From: an uncultured Clostridia bacterium
GTDB lineage: Bacteria; Bacillota; Clostridia; Lachnospirales; Lachnospiraceae
Direction: 5' to 3'
Assembly: GCA_945622055.1 (NCBI GenBank)
Contig: CALZBV010000176.1
Span: 1-5,136 of the forward strand
DNA length: 5,136 bases
Shown piece after piece: positions 1 through 5,136 of this stretch; positions within the stretch are counted from its first letter, which is position 1, and every line of letters starts with the position of its first letter. The translations under genes were made by a program, and so were the position numbers. The notes under the pieces were generated by a model, which saw nothing but the letters and a program-made list of their open reading frames with translations, searched no databases and was not told the origin of the DNA.

Positions 1-457
1 CCGGCAAAAGCCGCATCAGATACGGCAGAAAATTCATATACTGTCCCTTTGCCGCATCCATAAAGATAAACGGATACTGCTCTTTTTTCTCGCAAAGCTC
101 CCGAAGCACGTCGATTGCATCCCCGCATATCAGTGTGACATCCTTTGCCCTCGGAATCCCGGCAAGATTTTTCTTTGCCTCCCGAATCCGCATCTCGACC
201 TTTTCAATGGTCGTAATCGTTGCCTTCTCCGGCATATATTCACTCATAAATGCTGAGGAAAATCCGACCGCACAGCCTACCTCAAGTATTTTCTCCGGCT
301 GTAATAAACGCAAAAGGAAACGCAGCAAAGACTGCGCTTCCTTACGAATAATCGGTACCTCATCCTTCAGGGCCTGCTGCTCCAACCGGTCCAGATACTC
401 CGGAAGGTCGCACTCTAATGCCTTAATATATTCCGATAACCGTTCGCTGATAATCAT
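1..457 (-). CDS. SAM-dependent O-methyltransferase, YrrM/COG4122 type (3' end outside window)
   Basis: This gene probably encodes a cytosolic class I SAM-dependent methyltransferase of the catechol/caffeoyl-CoA O-methyltransferase-like family (B. subtilis YrrM type). The 152 visible residues begin MIISERLSEYI. SAM motif I is KILEVGCAVGFSS at about residues 56-68. An acidic strand end follows (TTIEK, 82-86), then GDAIDVL (112-118), and FMDAAKGQY (132-140), whose Asp134 matches the metal-binding or catalytic aspartate of the family. Family members are usually about 210-220 aa, so roughly the last 60 residues lie beyond the left edge. The ATG (457-455) overlaps the stop of the upstream MltG-like gene in an ATGA arrangement, with GGAGGAGG just upstream, which points to translational coupling. 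The family assignment is firm. The substrate is unknown; some relatives methylate tRNA wobble uridines (TrmR), and that cannot be told apart here. Confidence 0.9.
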   Translation of the reverse strand, partial: MIISERLSEYIKALECDLPEYLDRLEQQALKDEVPIIRKEAQSLLRFLLRLLQPEKILEVGCAVGFSSAFMSEYMPEKATITTIEKVEMRIREAKKNLAGIPRAKDVTLICGDAIDVLRELCEKKEQYPFIFMDAAKGQYMNFLPYLMRLLP

Positions 458-861
458 GAGGCCTCCTCCACAATGGCATTTGACAAATCCGTGATTACGC
501 TCAGCACCTCGTCATAGGTCATGGAGGTGTTCAGCAGAAAGGTTCCCTGCATAATATCCTTTTCGAACAGGCGGACTTTAAGGTAAAACGTGTATTTGTT
601 CACGACAACCTTGTTCATATACAGCTTGTTTGCAATCTCCATCGTTGATTCACCCTCATCAATGTGAATTTGGACATCTCTTCCCGGTGCAGCCTCACAC
701 ACACGGTCTCCAAACACCTGATACGAGTATTCATAAACACGTGCCGACACAAAATAGATTGCAAAAGCAACTACCGCATAAAAAACGATATTCAAAATCA
801 TGCCAAGCAGGAATCCGAAGATATCCAATACTGCCTTTGTTGATTGGGACTTGTTTTCCAT
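454..861 (-). CDS. short MltG-like membrane protein (LysM-like domain only)
   Basis: This is a 135-aa single-pass membrane protein. It has a short polar N-terminus, a long hydrophobic segment at about residues 13-40 (FGFLLGMILNIVFYAVVAFA and beyond), and a soluble part that is probably extracytoplasmic. Residues 64-124 resemble the LysM-like subdomain that precedes the catalytic domain of MltG/YceG endolytic transglycosylases: IDEGESTMEIANKLY, then a helix with FYLKVRLFEKD, then GTFLLNTSMTYDEVLSVIT. Full MltG proteins are about 340-380 aa and carry a catalytic glutamate in the following domain, which is absent here. The protein ends at a normal stop directly coupled to the next gene, so this looks like its natural length rather than a recent truncation. 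It starts 2 nt after the RNase J stop, with TGGAGG (880-875) 13 nt ahead of the ATG. Function is unknown; a non-enzymatic envelope role is an inference. Confidence 0.85.
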   Translation of the reverse strand: MENKSQSTKAVLDIFGFLLGMILNIVFYAVVAFAIYFVSARVYEYSYQVFGDRVCEAAPGRDVQIHIDEGESTMEIANKLYMNKVVVNKYTFYLKVRLFEKDIMQGTFLLNTSMTYDEVLSVITDLSNAIVEEAS

Positions 862-863
862 GA

Positions 864-2633
864 CTATGCATCAACCTCCATGATAATCGGGAGAATCATC
901 GGGTTACGTTTCATCTTTTTCCAGATGTACTCACTTAAGGAATCTTTCATTACATTCTTGATTTTGCTCCAGTCGGTCATGTTCTTGGCCATGCAGCGGT
1001 CCAGTGCGTCAAGAACTACCACCTTCGCCTCATCCATGAGATTCTCGTTCTCTCTTACATAAACAAAGCCACGGGATACAATATCCGGGCCGGCCAGAAT
1101 CTCTCCGGTATATTTCTGAAGCGTCAGTACGACAATCAAAAGACCGTTCTCGGACAGGTGCTGTCTGTCGCGAAGCACGATATTTCCGACATCACCGACA
1201 CCGAGACCGTCAACAAAAATTCCCTGTGCTACTACTCTGTCGACAACTGCACCGCTGTTTTCATCCAGCTCCAAAACATCACCGGAAGAAAGCACAAATA
1301 CATTCTCCTTCTCCACGCCCATGCTCTGTGCCAGACGTCCGTGCGTCACACGATGATGGTATTCTCCATGCAGCGGAATTGCATATTTTGGCTTGGTCAG
1401 CGCATAAATCAGCTTAATCTCTTCCTGACAGGCATGTCCGGATACGTGGGTATCCTGCGTAATCACCTGTGCTCCCTTTCTGGTCAGCTCATTGATGATT
1501 TTGGAAACCTGCTTCTCATTTCCCGGAATCGGATGTGAGCTTAAAATCACTGCATCTCCCGGCATAATGGAAACCTTTTTATGCGTGGAATTTGCCATAC
1601 GGGAAAGTGCCGCCATTGCCTCTCCCTGGCTTCCTGTTGTAATCAGCACCAGCTTCTCATCCGGATAATTTTTAATCTGCTCAATGTCAATCATTATATT
1701 CTTCGGAATATTGATGTAACCAAGCTCCTCTGCCGTTGTCATGATATTGACCATGCTGCGGCCCTCAATGACTACCTTGCGGTCATATTTTTCCGCCGTA
1801 TAAATAATCTGCTGTACACGGTCTACATTCGATGCAAATGTTGCAACAATCAGACGGTGATTAACATTCTCCGCAAAAATCGTATCAAAGGTTTTGGCAA
1901 CCATACGCTCCGACATCGTAAAGCCCGGGCGCTCCACATTCGTGGAATCAGCCAGAAGTGCAAGTACACCCTTCTTTCCGAGCTCTGCAAAGCGTTGTAA
2001 ATCAATCGTATCCGAAAACATCGGAGTATAATCCACCTTAAAGTCTCCGGTGTGCACAATCGTACCAACCGGCGTAAAAATCGCAAGTGCGGCAGCGTCT
2101 GCAATGCTGTGATTTACACGGATGAATTCCACGCGGAAGGCACCAAGATTTACGGACTGACCATACTTAATCACCTTGCGCTTCGTTGTTTTCAGAAGAC
2201 CATGCTCCTTCAGCTTGTTCTCAATGACACCGACCGTCAGCTTCGTGGCATAAACCGGTACATTTAACTCCTTTAAAATATACGGAAGCGCACCGATATG
2301 GTCCTCATGTCCGTGCGTAATGACAAACCCCCTGACCTTGTCAATGTTGTCCTTCAGATACGTAACATCCGGAATAACAAGGTCAATTCCGAGCATATCA
2401 TCCTCCGGAAATGCAAGTCCGCAATCCACGATGATAAGGCTGTCCTCATACTCGTATGCCGTAATGTTCATTCCAATTTGTTCCAGACCACCAAGCGGGA
2501 TAATACGAAGCTTTGGCTTCTGCTTTCTTCCGCGCTTCTTGCCCGAATCCGCCGGAAACTCCAGCTCTTCCTTTCGGTAGTCTAACTCTTCCTCCAGAAC
2601 GGCCGCAGTCGCTCTGATTCCTCTTCTTCTCAA
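864..2633 (-). CDS. rnj: Ribonuclease J (metallo-beta-lactamase/beta-CASP RNase), TTG start
   Basis: Ribonuclease J is a zinc-dependent 5'-to-3' exonuclease and endonuclease that acts in cytoplasmic mRNA turnover and rRNA maturation. From the TTG start it has 589 residues. Metal ligands are visible in THGHEDHIG (HxHxDH, 107-112), NHS (His175) and HTGDFK (Asp197). Beta-CASP signatures follow: DSTN (229-232), TGSQGE (333-338), SGHACQEE (398-405) and PLHGEYHH (His422). The C-terminal domain includes GDVGNIVLRDR and GPDIVSRGFVYVRE, and the protein ends PMILPIIMEVDA. TTG (2633-2631) is preferred because GGAGG (2645-2641) lies 7 nt upstream. The in-frame ATG at 2672 has a GGGAGG directly abutting it, which is too close, and would add 13 poorly fitting residues. 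Before the catalytic fold there are about 30 more residues than in B. subtilis RNase J1, including the basic stretch KKRGRKQKPK. One RNase J is seen here; J1 versus J2 cannot be assigned. Confidence 0.96.
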   Translation of the reverse strand: MRRRGIRATAAVLEEELDYRKEELEFPADSGKKRGRKQKPKLRIIPLGGLEQIGMNITAYEYEDSLIIVDCGLAFPEDDMLGIDLVIPDVTYLKDNIDKVRGFVITHGHEDHIGALPYILKELNVPVYATKLTVGVIENKLKEHGLLKTTKRKVIKYGQSVNLGAFRVEFIRVNHSIADAAALAIFTPVGTIVHTGDFKVDYTPMFSDTIDLQRFAELGKKGVLALLADSTNVERPGFTMSERMVAKTFDTIFAENVNHRLIVATFASNVDRVQQIIYTAEKYDRKVVIEGRSMVNIMTTAEELGYINIPKNIMIDIEQIKNYPDEKLVLITTGSQGEAMAALSRMANSTHKKVSIMPGDAVILSSHPIPGNEKQVSKIINELTRKGAQVITQDTHVSGHACQEEIKLIYALTKPKYAIPLHGEYHHRVTHGRLAQSMGVEKENVFVLSSGDVLELDENSGAVVDRVVAQGIFVDGLGVGDVGNIVLRDRQHLSENGLLIVVLTLQKYTGEILAGPDIVSRGFVYVRENENLMDEAKVVVLDALDRCMAKNMTDWSKIKNVMKDSLSEYIWKKMKRNPMILPIIMEVDA

Positions 2634-2640
2634 AATCGCA

Positions 2641-2645
2641 CCTCC
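2641..2645 (-). promoter_or_regulatory. Shine-Dalgarno site fixing the RNase J TTG start
   Basis: On the minus strand GGAGG stands 7 nt before the TTG codon at 2633-2631, an ideal spacing for a Firmicutes ribosome. This decides against the ATG 39 nt further upstream. Confidence 0.8.
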
Positions 2646-2649
2646 AAAT

Positions 2650-2757
2650 TCAGTGCATCGCAAAACAGACATCCTCCCTACAGCATGCTTTCTTATCCTT
2701 CGGATGCCTGGCCTTTCCGTTCAGACGCACTTTCTGCCTTCCTGTTTTACAATGCAT
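2650..2757 (-). other. possible 35-codon leader ORF ahead of RNase J
   Basis: An open frame beginning MHCKTGRQKVRLNGK encodes 35 residues and stops 16 nt before the RNase J TTG codon. It is strongly basic and has four cysteines (positions 3, 25, 26, 31). The purine stretch AGGAAAAAG ahead of its ATG is only a weak ribosome-binding site. I recognise no family. It overlaps the rejected upstream ATG of RNase J in another frame. It could be a chance ORF, a leader peptide, or the remains of a lost gene; chance is the most likely. Confidence 0.15.
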
Positions 2758-2811
2758 CTTTTTCCTATTTTTCCCTTAACTATTCTTTTTCATACCGCAC
2801 GGGTATTTCAT

Positions 2812-2838
2812 TTCACATCAATTCCGGACTGGTATAAT
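2812..2838 (+). promoter_or_regulatory. candidate antisense promoter (extended -10)
   Basis: On the plus strand TGGTATAAT (2830-2838) is a perfect extended -10 element. A TTCACA hexamer at 2812-2817 matches the -35 consensus at five of six positions, but with a short 15-nt spacer. Extended -10 promoters tolerate poor -35 placement. Transcription would start near 2845 and run against the DUF1292 gene; no plus-strand gene lies ahead. This is a pattern match only. Confidence 0.35.
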
Positions 2839-2881
2839 CCGCATTCATTTACAAAGTCCGATACCTTTCATCACGCACAGT

Positions 2882-3154
2882 TTAAAAAACAAGCTCCGTA
2901 TCATCCAAAAGCTCGCTGAACAGACCTGCTACTGCCACCAGCTCCTTCTCATCATCCACGATCTCATACACAGCCTCTGCTTCACCGTCTGCCGATACAT
3001 CTTTTAAAATCAGTGCTTCGCTCTCCTCGTCCTCAATATCATCCAGAACCAGAATATAGTCCGTACCATTGATTCTTGTTTCTTCAATCACATGAAATAA
3101 TACTTCATCTCCGTCCTCTGTAATGAACGGGATCGTATCCTTCTTTTTTTCCAT
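2882..3154 (-). CDS. yrzB: DUF1292 family protein (YrzB/UPF0473-like)
   Basis: This is a small, very acidic cytosolic protein of 90 residues, with 29 Asp/Glu against 6 Lys/Arg. It fits DUF1292: an N-terminal strand pattern (DTIPFITEDGDEVLFHVIEE), then a second strand pair around YILVLDD (33-39), an acidic linker, and a C-terminal helix (about 71-85). The biochemical function of the family is not known to me. Its ATG follows the ruvX TAA stop with no intervening base, and AAAGGG (3167-3162) provides a ribosome-binding site 7 nt upstream, so it is co-transcribed with ruvX. The ireB-ruvX-DUF1292 order matches yrzL-yrrK-yrzB of B. subtilis, which supports the assignment more strongly than the fast-evolving sequence does. 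Confidence 0.88.
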   Translation of the reverse strand: MEKKKDTIPFITEDGDEVLFHVIEETRINGTDYILVLDDIEDEESEALILKDVSADGEAEAVYEIVDDEKELVAVAGLFSELLDDTELVF

Positions 3155-3589
3155 TTATTCGCCCTTTCTGTTATTCATCCGGTCCAAGTAGCTTTGCAAT
3201 ATCAATACGGCGGCAAGCTTATCCACAACCGCCTTTTTCTTATCCAACGAGGCTCCGGTCGCATCCAGTACACGATGTGCCTCTACCGTAGTCAGCCGCT
3301 CATCCTGCATCTCTACCGGCAGTCCGGTTCTTCTGCGCAGTGCTTCTGCAAACTCCTCTGCCTTCACCGCACGTTCACCTACGCTGTTGTTTAAGTGCTT
3401 CGGAAGTCCGACCACAATCCGTTCAACCTCATATTCCTTTACCAGTTCCTCGATTCGGCGATACGTTTTGCGAAGCTGAAGCTCCTGCTCACGCCGAATC
3501 GTTTCGATTCCCTGTGCCGTAATCAAAAGTGCATCACTGATTGCCACACCAACCGTCGCCGCACCATAATCCAATCCCATGATCCGCAT
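3155..3589 (-). CDS. ruvX: RuvX/YqgF family nuclease (putative Holliday junction resolvase, pre-16S rRNA processing)
   Basis: The product is an RNase H-like-fold nuclease of 144 residues, close to the usual 138-150 aa. Members are annotated as putative Holliday junction resolvases; E. coli YqgF is implicated in maturing the 5' end of 16S rRNA. Visible motifs are IMGLDYGAATVGVAISD (catalytic Asp7), IVVGLPKHLNNSVGERA (about 58-74), MQDERLTT (Asp96-Glu97-Arg98) and KAVVDKLAAVLILQSYL (Asp123), so the acidic residues expected of the active site are present. The ATG at 3589 is chosen because the family begins at this point and AGGAG (3601-3597) lies 7 nt upstream. The longer reading from 3652 adds 21 Ser/Arg-rich residues that are just the ireB 3' end read in another frame. 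The gene begins 10 nt after the ireB stop and abuts the DUF1292 gene. Confidence 0.95.
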   Translation of the reverse strand: MRIMGLDYGAATVGVAISDALLITAQGIETIRREQELQLRKTYRRIEELVKEYEVERIVVGLPKHLNNSVGERAVKAEEFAEALRRRTGLPVEMQDERLTTVEAHRVLDATGASLDKKKAVVDKLAAVLILQSYLDRMNNRKGE

Positions 3590-3599
3590 CGTAAAACTC

Positions 3600-3860
3600 C
3601 TACTGCAACTCCTTCTTGATGTAGTTTCGAAGCAGCTCCTCGATAATCTCATCGCGCTCTACCTTCATAATCAGACTTCTTGCATTTTCATAACTCGTGA
3701 TATAGGTCGGATCTCCGGACATAATATAGCCTACAATCTGCTGTACCGGGTCGTAGCCCTGCTCCGTAAGAGCATGATGAACTGTTTTAAGAATCTCACT
3801 GGCATTCGGTCTGATTGCCTTTTCCACCTTATAAAATTGTGTATGATTAATTTCGTGCAT
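3600..3860 (-). CDS. ireB: IreB family regulatory phosphoprotein (UPF0297, YrzL)
   Basis: This is a small cytosolic protein of 86 residues. In Enterococcus faecalis IreB is a substrate of the PASTA-domain Ser/Thr kinase IreK and a negative regulator of cephalosporin resistance. The family hallmark is the central block QGYDPVQQIVGYIMSGDPTY (34-53), followed by ITSYENARSLIMKVERDEI and a C-terminal helix EELLRNYIKKEL. E. faecalis IreB is phosphorylated on two N-terminal threonines; here only one (Thr7, in NHTQFYKVEK) lies in the short N-terminal tail. ATG at 3860 is preferred, with GGGAGG (3874-3869) 8 nt upstream; a GTG at 3863 is possible and would add one residue. It lies 56 nt downstream of the mtaB stop and 10 nt before ruvX. 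A promoter inside the mtaB 3' end probably serves it. Whether the host has an IreK-like kinase cannot be seen here. Confidence 0.94.
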   Translation of the reverse strand: MHEINHTQFYKVEKAIRPNASEILKTVHHALTEQGYDPVQQIVGYIMSGDPTYITSYENARSLIMKVERDEIIEELLRNYIKKELQ

Positions 3861-3904
3861 CACTACGACCTCCCAAATCCTGCTACTATTCCATGATTAT
3901 GTCT

Positions 3905-3933
3905 ATCATACCTTATTTAGTTCAAAATTTCAA
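3905..3933 (-). promoter_or_regulatory. sigma-A-type promoter for ireB-ruvX-DUF1292
   Basis: On the minus strand TTGAAA (3933-3928) and TATGAT (3910-3905) are separated by exactly 17 nt, and each matches its consensus at five of six positions. The -35 lies in the last codons of mtaB and the -10 just after its stop. Predicted initiation near 3898 gives a 5' leader of about 38 nt before the ireB ATG. A second, overlapping pair (TTGAAC, 18 nt, CATAAT) is weaker. Consensus matching in an AT-rich region can mislead, but spacing and position both fit. Confidence 0.6.
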
Positions 3934-5136
3934 GTCGTTCTGCAATGAAAAAATCCTGCATTTTCTCATTGGTAACCCTGACACGAATGGTCTTATTCGT
4001 AAGCACCGTTTCCGGCTCTGCCGGGACAGCCAGCTTCACATACCGCATCGTGTGTCCGATGTAAAAACGTTCACCCGAAATCTCAGTCTCTTCCTCAACC
4101 AGAAGCTCCTCGACTGCACCACAAAAGCCCTCGCGGTAGCTTTTCTCCAGACGGCGTTCTACCTGCTCTAATTGGTCACTCCGCTTAGACTTCGTCTGCT
4201 CACCAAGCTGTCCGTCCATACGGTCCGCTACGGTTCCCCCGCGTCTGGAGTACTTGAAGATATGAATCTGTGAAAAAGCGATATGCTCTGCAAATTCCAG
4301 TGTCTGCTTAAATTCTTCTTCCGTTTCTCCCGGGAATCCCACAATAATATCGGTAGTAATCGCCGGATTCTTAAAATATTTTCTCAGGTTCTGTACTGCG
4401 GCTTCATACTCTGCCGTAGTATACTTCCGGTTCATGCGGCGAAGCGTTGCATCGCAGCCGCTCTGAAGAGAGAGATGAAAGTGCGGACAAAGCTTCGGAA
4501 GCTCTGCAAGCTCCTGTACAAACTCCTCCGTCATAATGCGCGGTTCCAGGGAACCCAGACGGATTCTTTCAATCCCCTCCACCTTATGCACCTTTTGGAG
4601 CAGTGTAAGCAGAGGCAGCAGCTTTTTCTCCTTTGCAAGCGTAGCATCGAACTCAGAAGCTCCATTCTCATTTTTTGCCCATTCCAGGCCATACGAAGAA
4701 AGGTGGATTCCGGTCAGCACCACCTCATGGTAGCCTTCCTTTGCAAGTCTCATAACCTCCGCCAGTACTTCCTTTTCCGAACGCGATCTCACGCGTCCGC
4801 GTACATAAGGAATGATGCAGTAGCTGCAAAACTGGTTACAGCCGTCTTCAATCTTGATAAAAGCTCTCGTATGCTCTGTCACCGTCTCTATCGGAAGCTC
4901 CTCATATTCCCTTTCCCCTGCAATATCCACTACCGCAAGACTTTTTGCAGTCTCCCGGTCTGAAAACAGGTCTGCCACCAAAGACACAACCTCCGACTTT
5001 TTGTTATTTCCAATGACAAGATCCACGCCGTTTTCCTTCGTAAGCACATCTCCCGCTGCCTGTGCATAGCACCCCACAGCAACCACAAACGCTCCGTTTC
5101 CGCGTTTTTTCGCACGATGCAGCATCTGTCTGGATT
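3917..5136 (-). CDS. mtaB: tRNA (N6-L-threonylcarbamoyladenosine(37)-C2)-methylthiotransferase MtaB (N-terminus outside window)
   Basis: MtaB is a cytosolic radical-SAM enzyme with two iron-sulfur clusters that converts t6A37 to ms2t6A37 in tRNAs reading ANN codons. About 405 residues are visible. The open frame continues through Ser-Arg-Gln to the right edge, and SRQMLHRAKKRG matches the family interior, so the ATG at 5125 is not the true start. The missing part (roughly 50-60 residues) would carry the first two cysteines of the N-terminal cluster; the third is in VAVGCYAQ (Cys19 counted from that Met). The radical-SAM CxxxCxxC is DGCNQFCSYCIIPYVRGR (Cys96, 100, 103). LGSLEPR, LSLQSGCD and TTDIIVGFPGETEEEF follow, and a C-terminal TRAM domain fills about 335-400. 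A charged stretch of about 20 residues after SSYG (about 147-169) looks longer than in typical relatives. MtaB rather than MiaB or RimO is favoured by the overall sequence pattern. Confidence 0.94.
   Translation of the reverse strand, partial: SRQMLHRAKKRGNGAFVVAVGCYAQAAGDVLTKENGVDLVIGNNKKSEVVSLVADLFSDRETAKSLAVVDIAGEREYEELPIETVTEHTRAFIKIEDGCNQFCSYCIIPYVRGRVRSRSEKEVLAEVMRLAKEGYHEVVLTGIHLSSYGLEWAKNENGASEFDATLAKEKKLLPLLTLLQKVHKVEGIERIRLGSLEPRIMTEEFVQELAELPKLCPHFHLSLQSGCDATLRRMNRKYTTAEYEAAVQNLRKYFKNPAITTDIIVGFPGETEEEFKQTLEFAEHIAFSQIHIFKYSRRGGTVADRMDGQLGEQTKSKRSDQLEQVERRLEKSYREGFCGAVEELLVEEETEISGERFYIGHTMRYVKLAVPAEPETVLTNKTIRVRVTNEKMQDFFIAERLEILN

Larger units (their letters stand above)
2634..2881. 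other. 248-nt intergenic spacer without a recognised gene
   Basis: This is the only long non-coding stretch in the window, lying between the DUF1292 stop and the RNase J start. Read on the minus strand, the half nearest DUF1292 is AT-rich and includes a purine-rich run (about 2789-2758) made almost only of A and G. I found no stem followed by a U-tract on the minus strand, so termination after DUF1292 is not evident. I also found no convincing minus-strand -35/-10 pair, so RNase J may be read through from upstream or use a weak or unusual promoter. Two minor inverted repeats are present: ATACC/GGTAT (2792-2806, 5-nt loop) and CGGACT/AGTCCG (2825-2860, 24-nt loop). A plus-strand extended -10 and a possible 35-codon ORF within it are listed separately. 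Confidence 0.7.

Noticed and set aside
135..494. 119-codon plus-strand open frame
   Set aside because: It is antisense to the methyltransferase gene, whose SAM-binding motifs read clearly on the minus strand.
1581..2000. 139-codon plus-strand open frame, with others at 1158-1538 and 2298-2585
   Set aside because: All are antisense to the RNase J catalytic region and show no family resemblance or ribosome-binding site of note.
2792..2806. ATACC/GGTAT hairpin as a terminator
   Set aside because: The stem is only 5 bp, GC-poor, and has no U-tract on the minus strand; on the plus strand the following bases are only loosely T-rich.
2825..2860. CGGACT/AGTCCG inverted repeat as an operator or terminator
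   Set aside because: A 6-bp stem with a 24-nt loop is easily expected by chance, and no run of T follows.
2673..2881. Hidden or broken regulator gene (for example Fur-like) in the spacer
   Set aside because: No frame on the minus strand shows the CxxC or His-rich metal-binding patterns or any other recognisable stretch; the only open frame of note is the 35-codon one.
3590..3652. Upstream in-frame extension of ruvX
   Set aside because: The extra 21 residues come from the ireB coding region in another frame, and the ATG at 3589 has a well-placed AGGAG and fits the family N-terminus.
4283..4963. 226-codon plus-strand open frame
   Set aside because: It lies entirely antisense to mtaB, whose motifs are unmistakable. 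Its translation is rich in Cys, Arg and Leu with no recognisable domain, typical of a shadow frame.

Overview
The window looks like chromosomal core-gene DNA from a Gram-positive, low-to-mid G+C Clostridia-type bacterium, most probably of the Lachnospiraceae type. This rests on protein resemblance and gene order only, with no rRNA or other marker to confirm it. All seven genes lie on the minus strand, so transcription runs from right to left. I see no mobile element, CRISPR array, tRNA or rRNA.

Right part (5136 to 2882): mtaB, a tRNA methylthiotransferase cut at its N-terminus by the window edge, is followed by ireB (yrzL, UPF0297), ruvX (yqgF/yrrK, 144 aa from the preferred start) and a DUF1292 gene (yrzB). 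The ireB-ruvX-DUF1292 trio is a conserved Firmicutes cluster. A good sigma-A-type promoter (TTGAAA, 17 nt, TATGAT) sits across the mtaB 3' end, so the trio probably has its own transcription start.

Middle (2881 to 2634): a 248-nt AT-rich spacer with no recognised gene, no clear terminator and no convincing minus-strand promoter. It does hold a perfect extended -10 element pointing the opposite way, towards the 3' end of the DUF1292 gene. It also holds a possible 35-codon leader ORF ending 16 nt before the next gene.

Left part (2633 to 1): ribonuclease J, very probably starting at a TTG codon, is followed after 2 nt by a short membrane protein carrying only the LysM-like part of the MltG family. 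That gene overlaps by 4 nt an O-methyltransferase gene (YrrM/COG4122 type) that runs off the left edge. These three look like one operon.

Together the genes serve RNA metabolism (tRNA modification, RNA decay), pre-16S rRNA or Holliday-junction processing (RuvX), kinase-linked cell-envelope control (IreB) and possibly cell-wall biology (MltG-like). I found no clearly new biological system. The points most worth checking are the antisense promoter, the RNase J start and leader, and the catalytically empty MltG-like protein.
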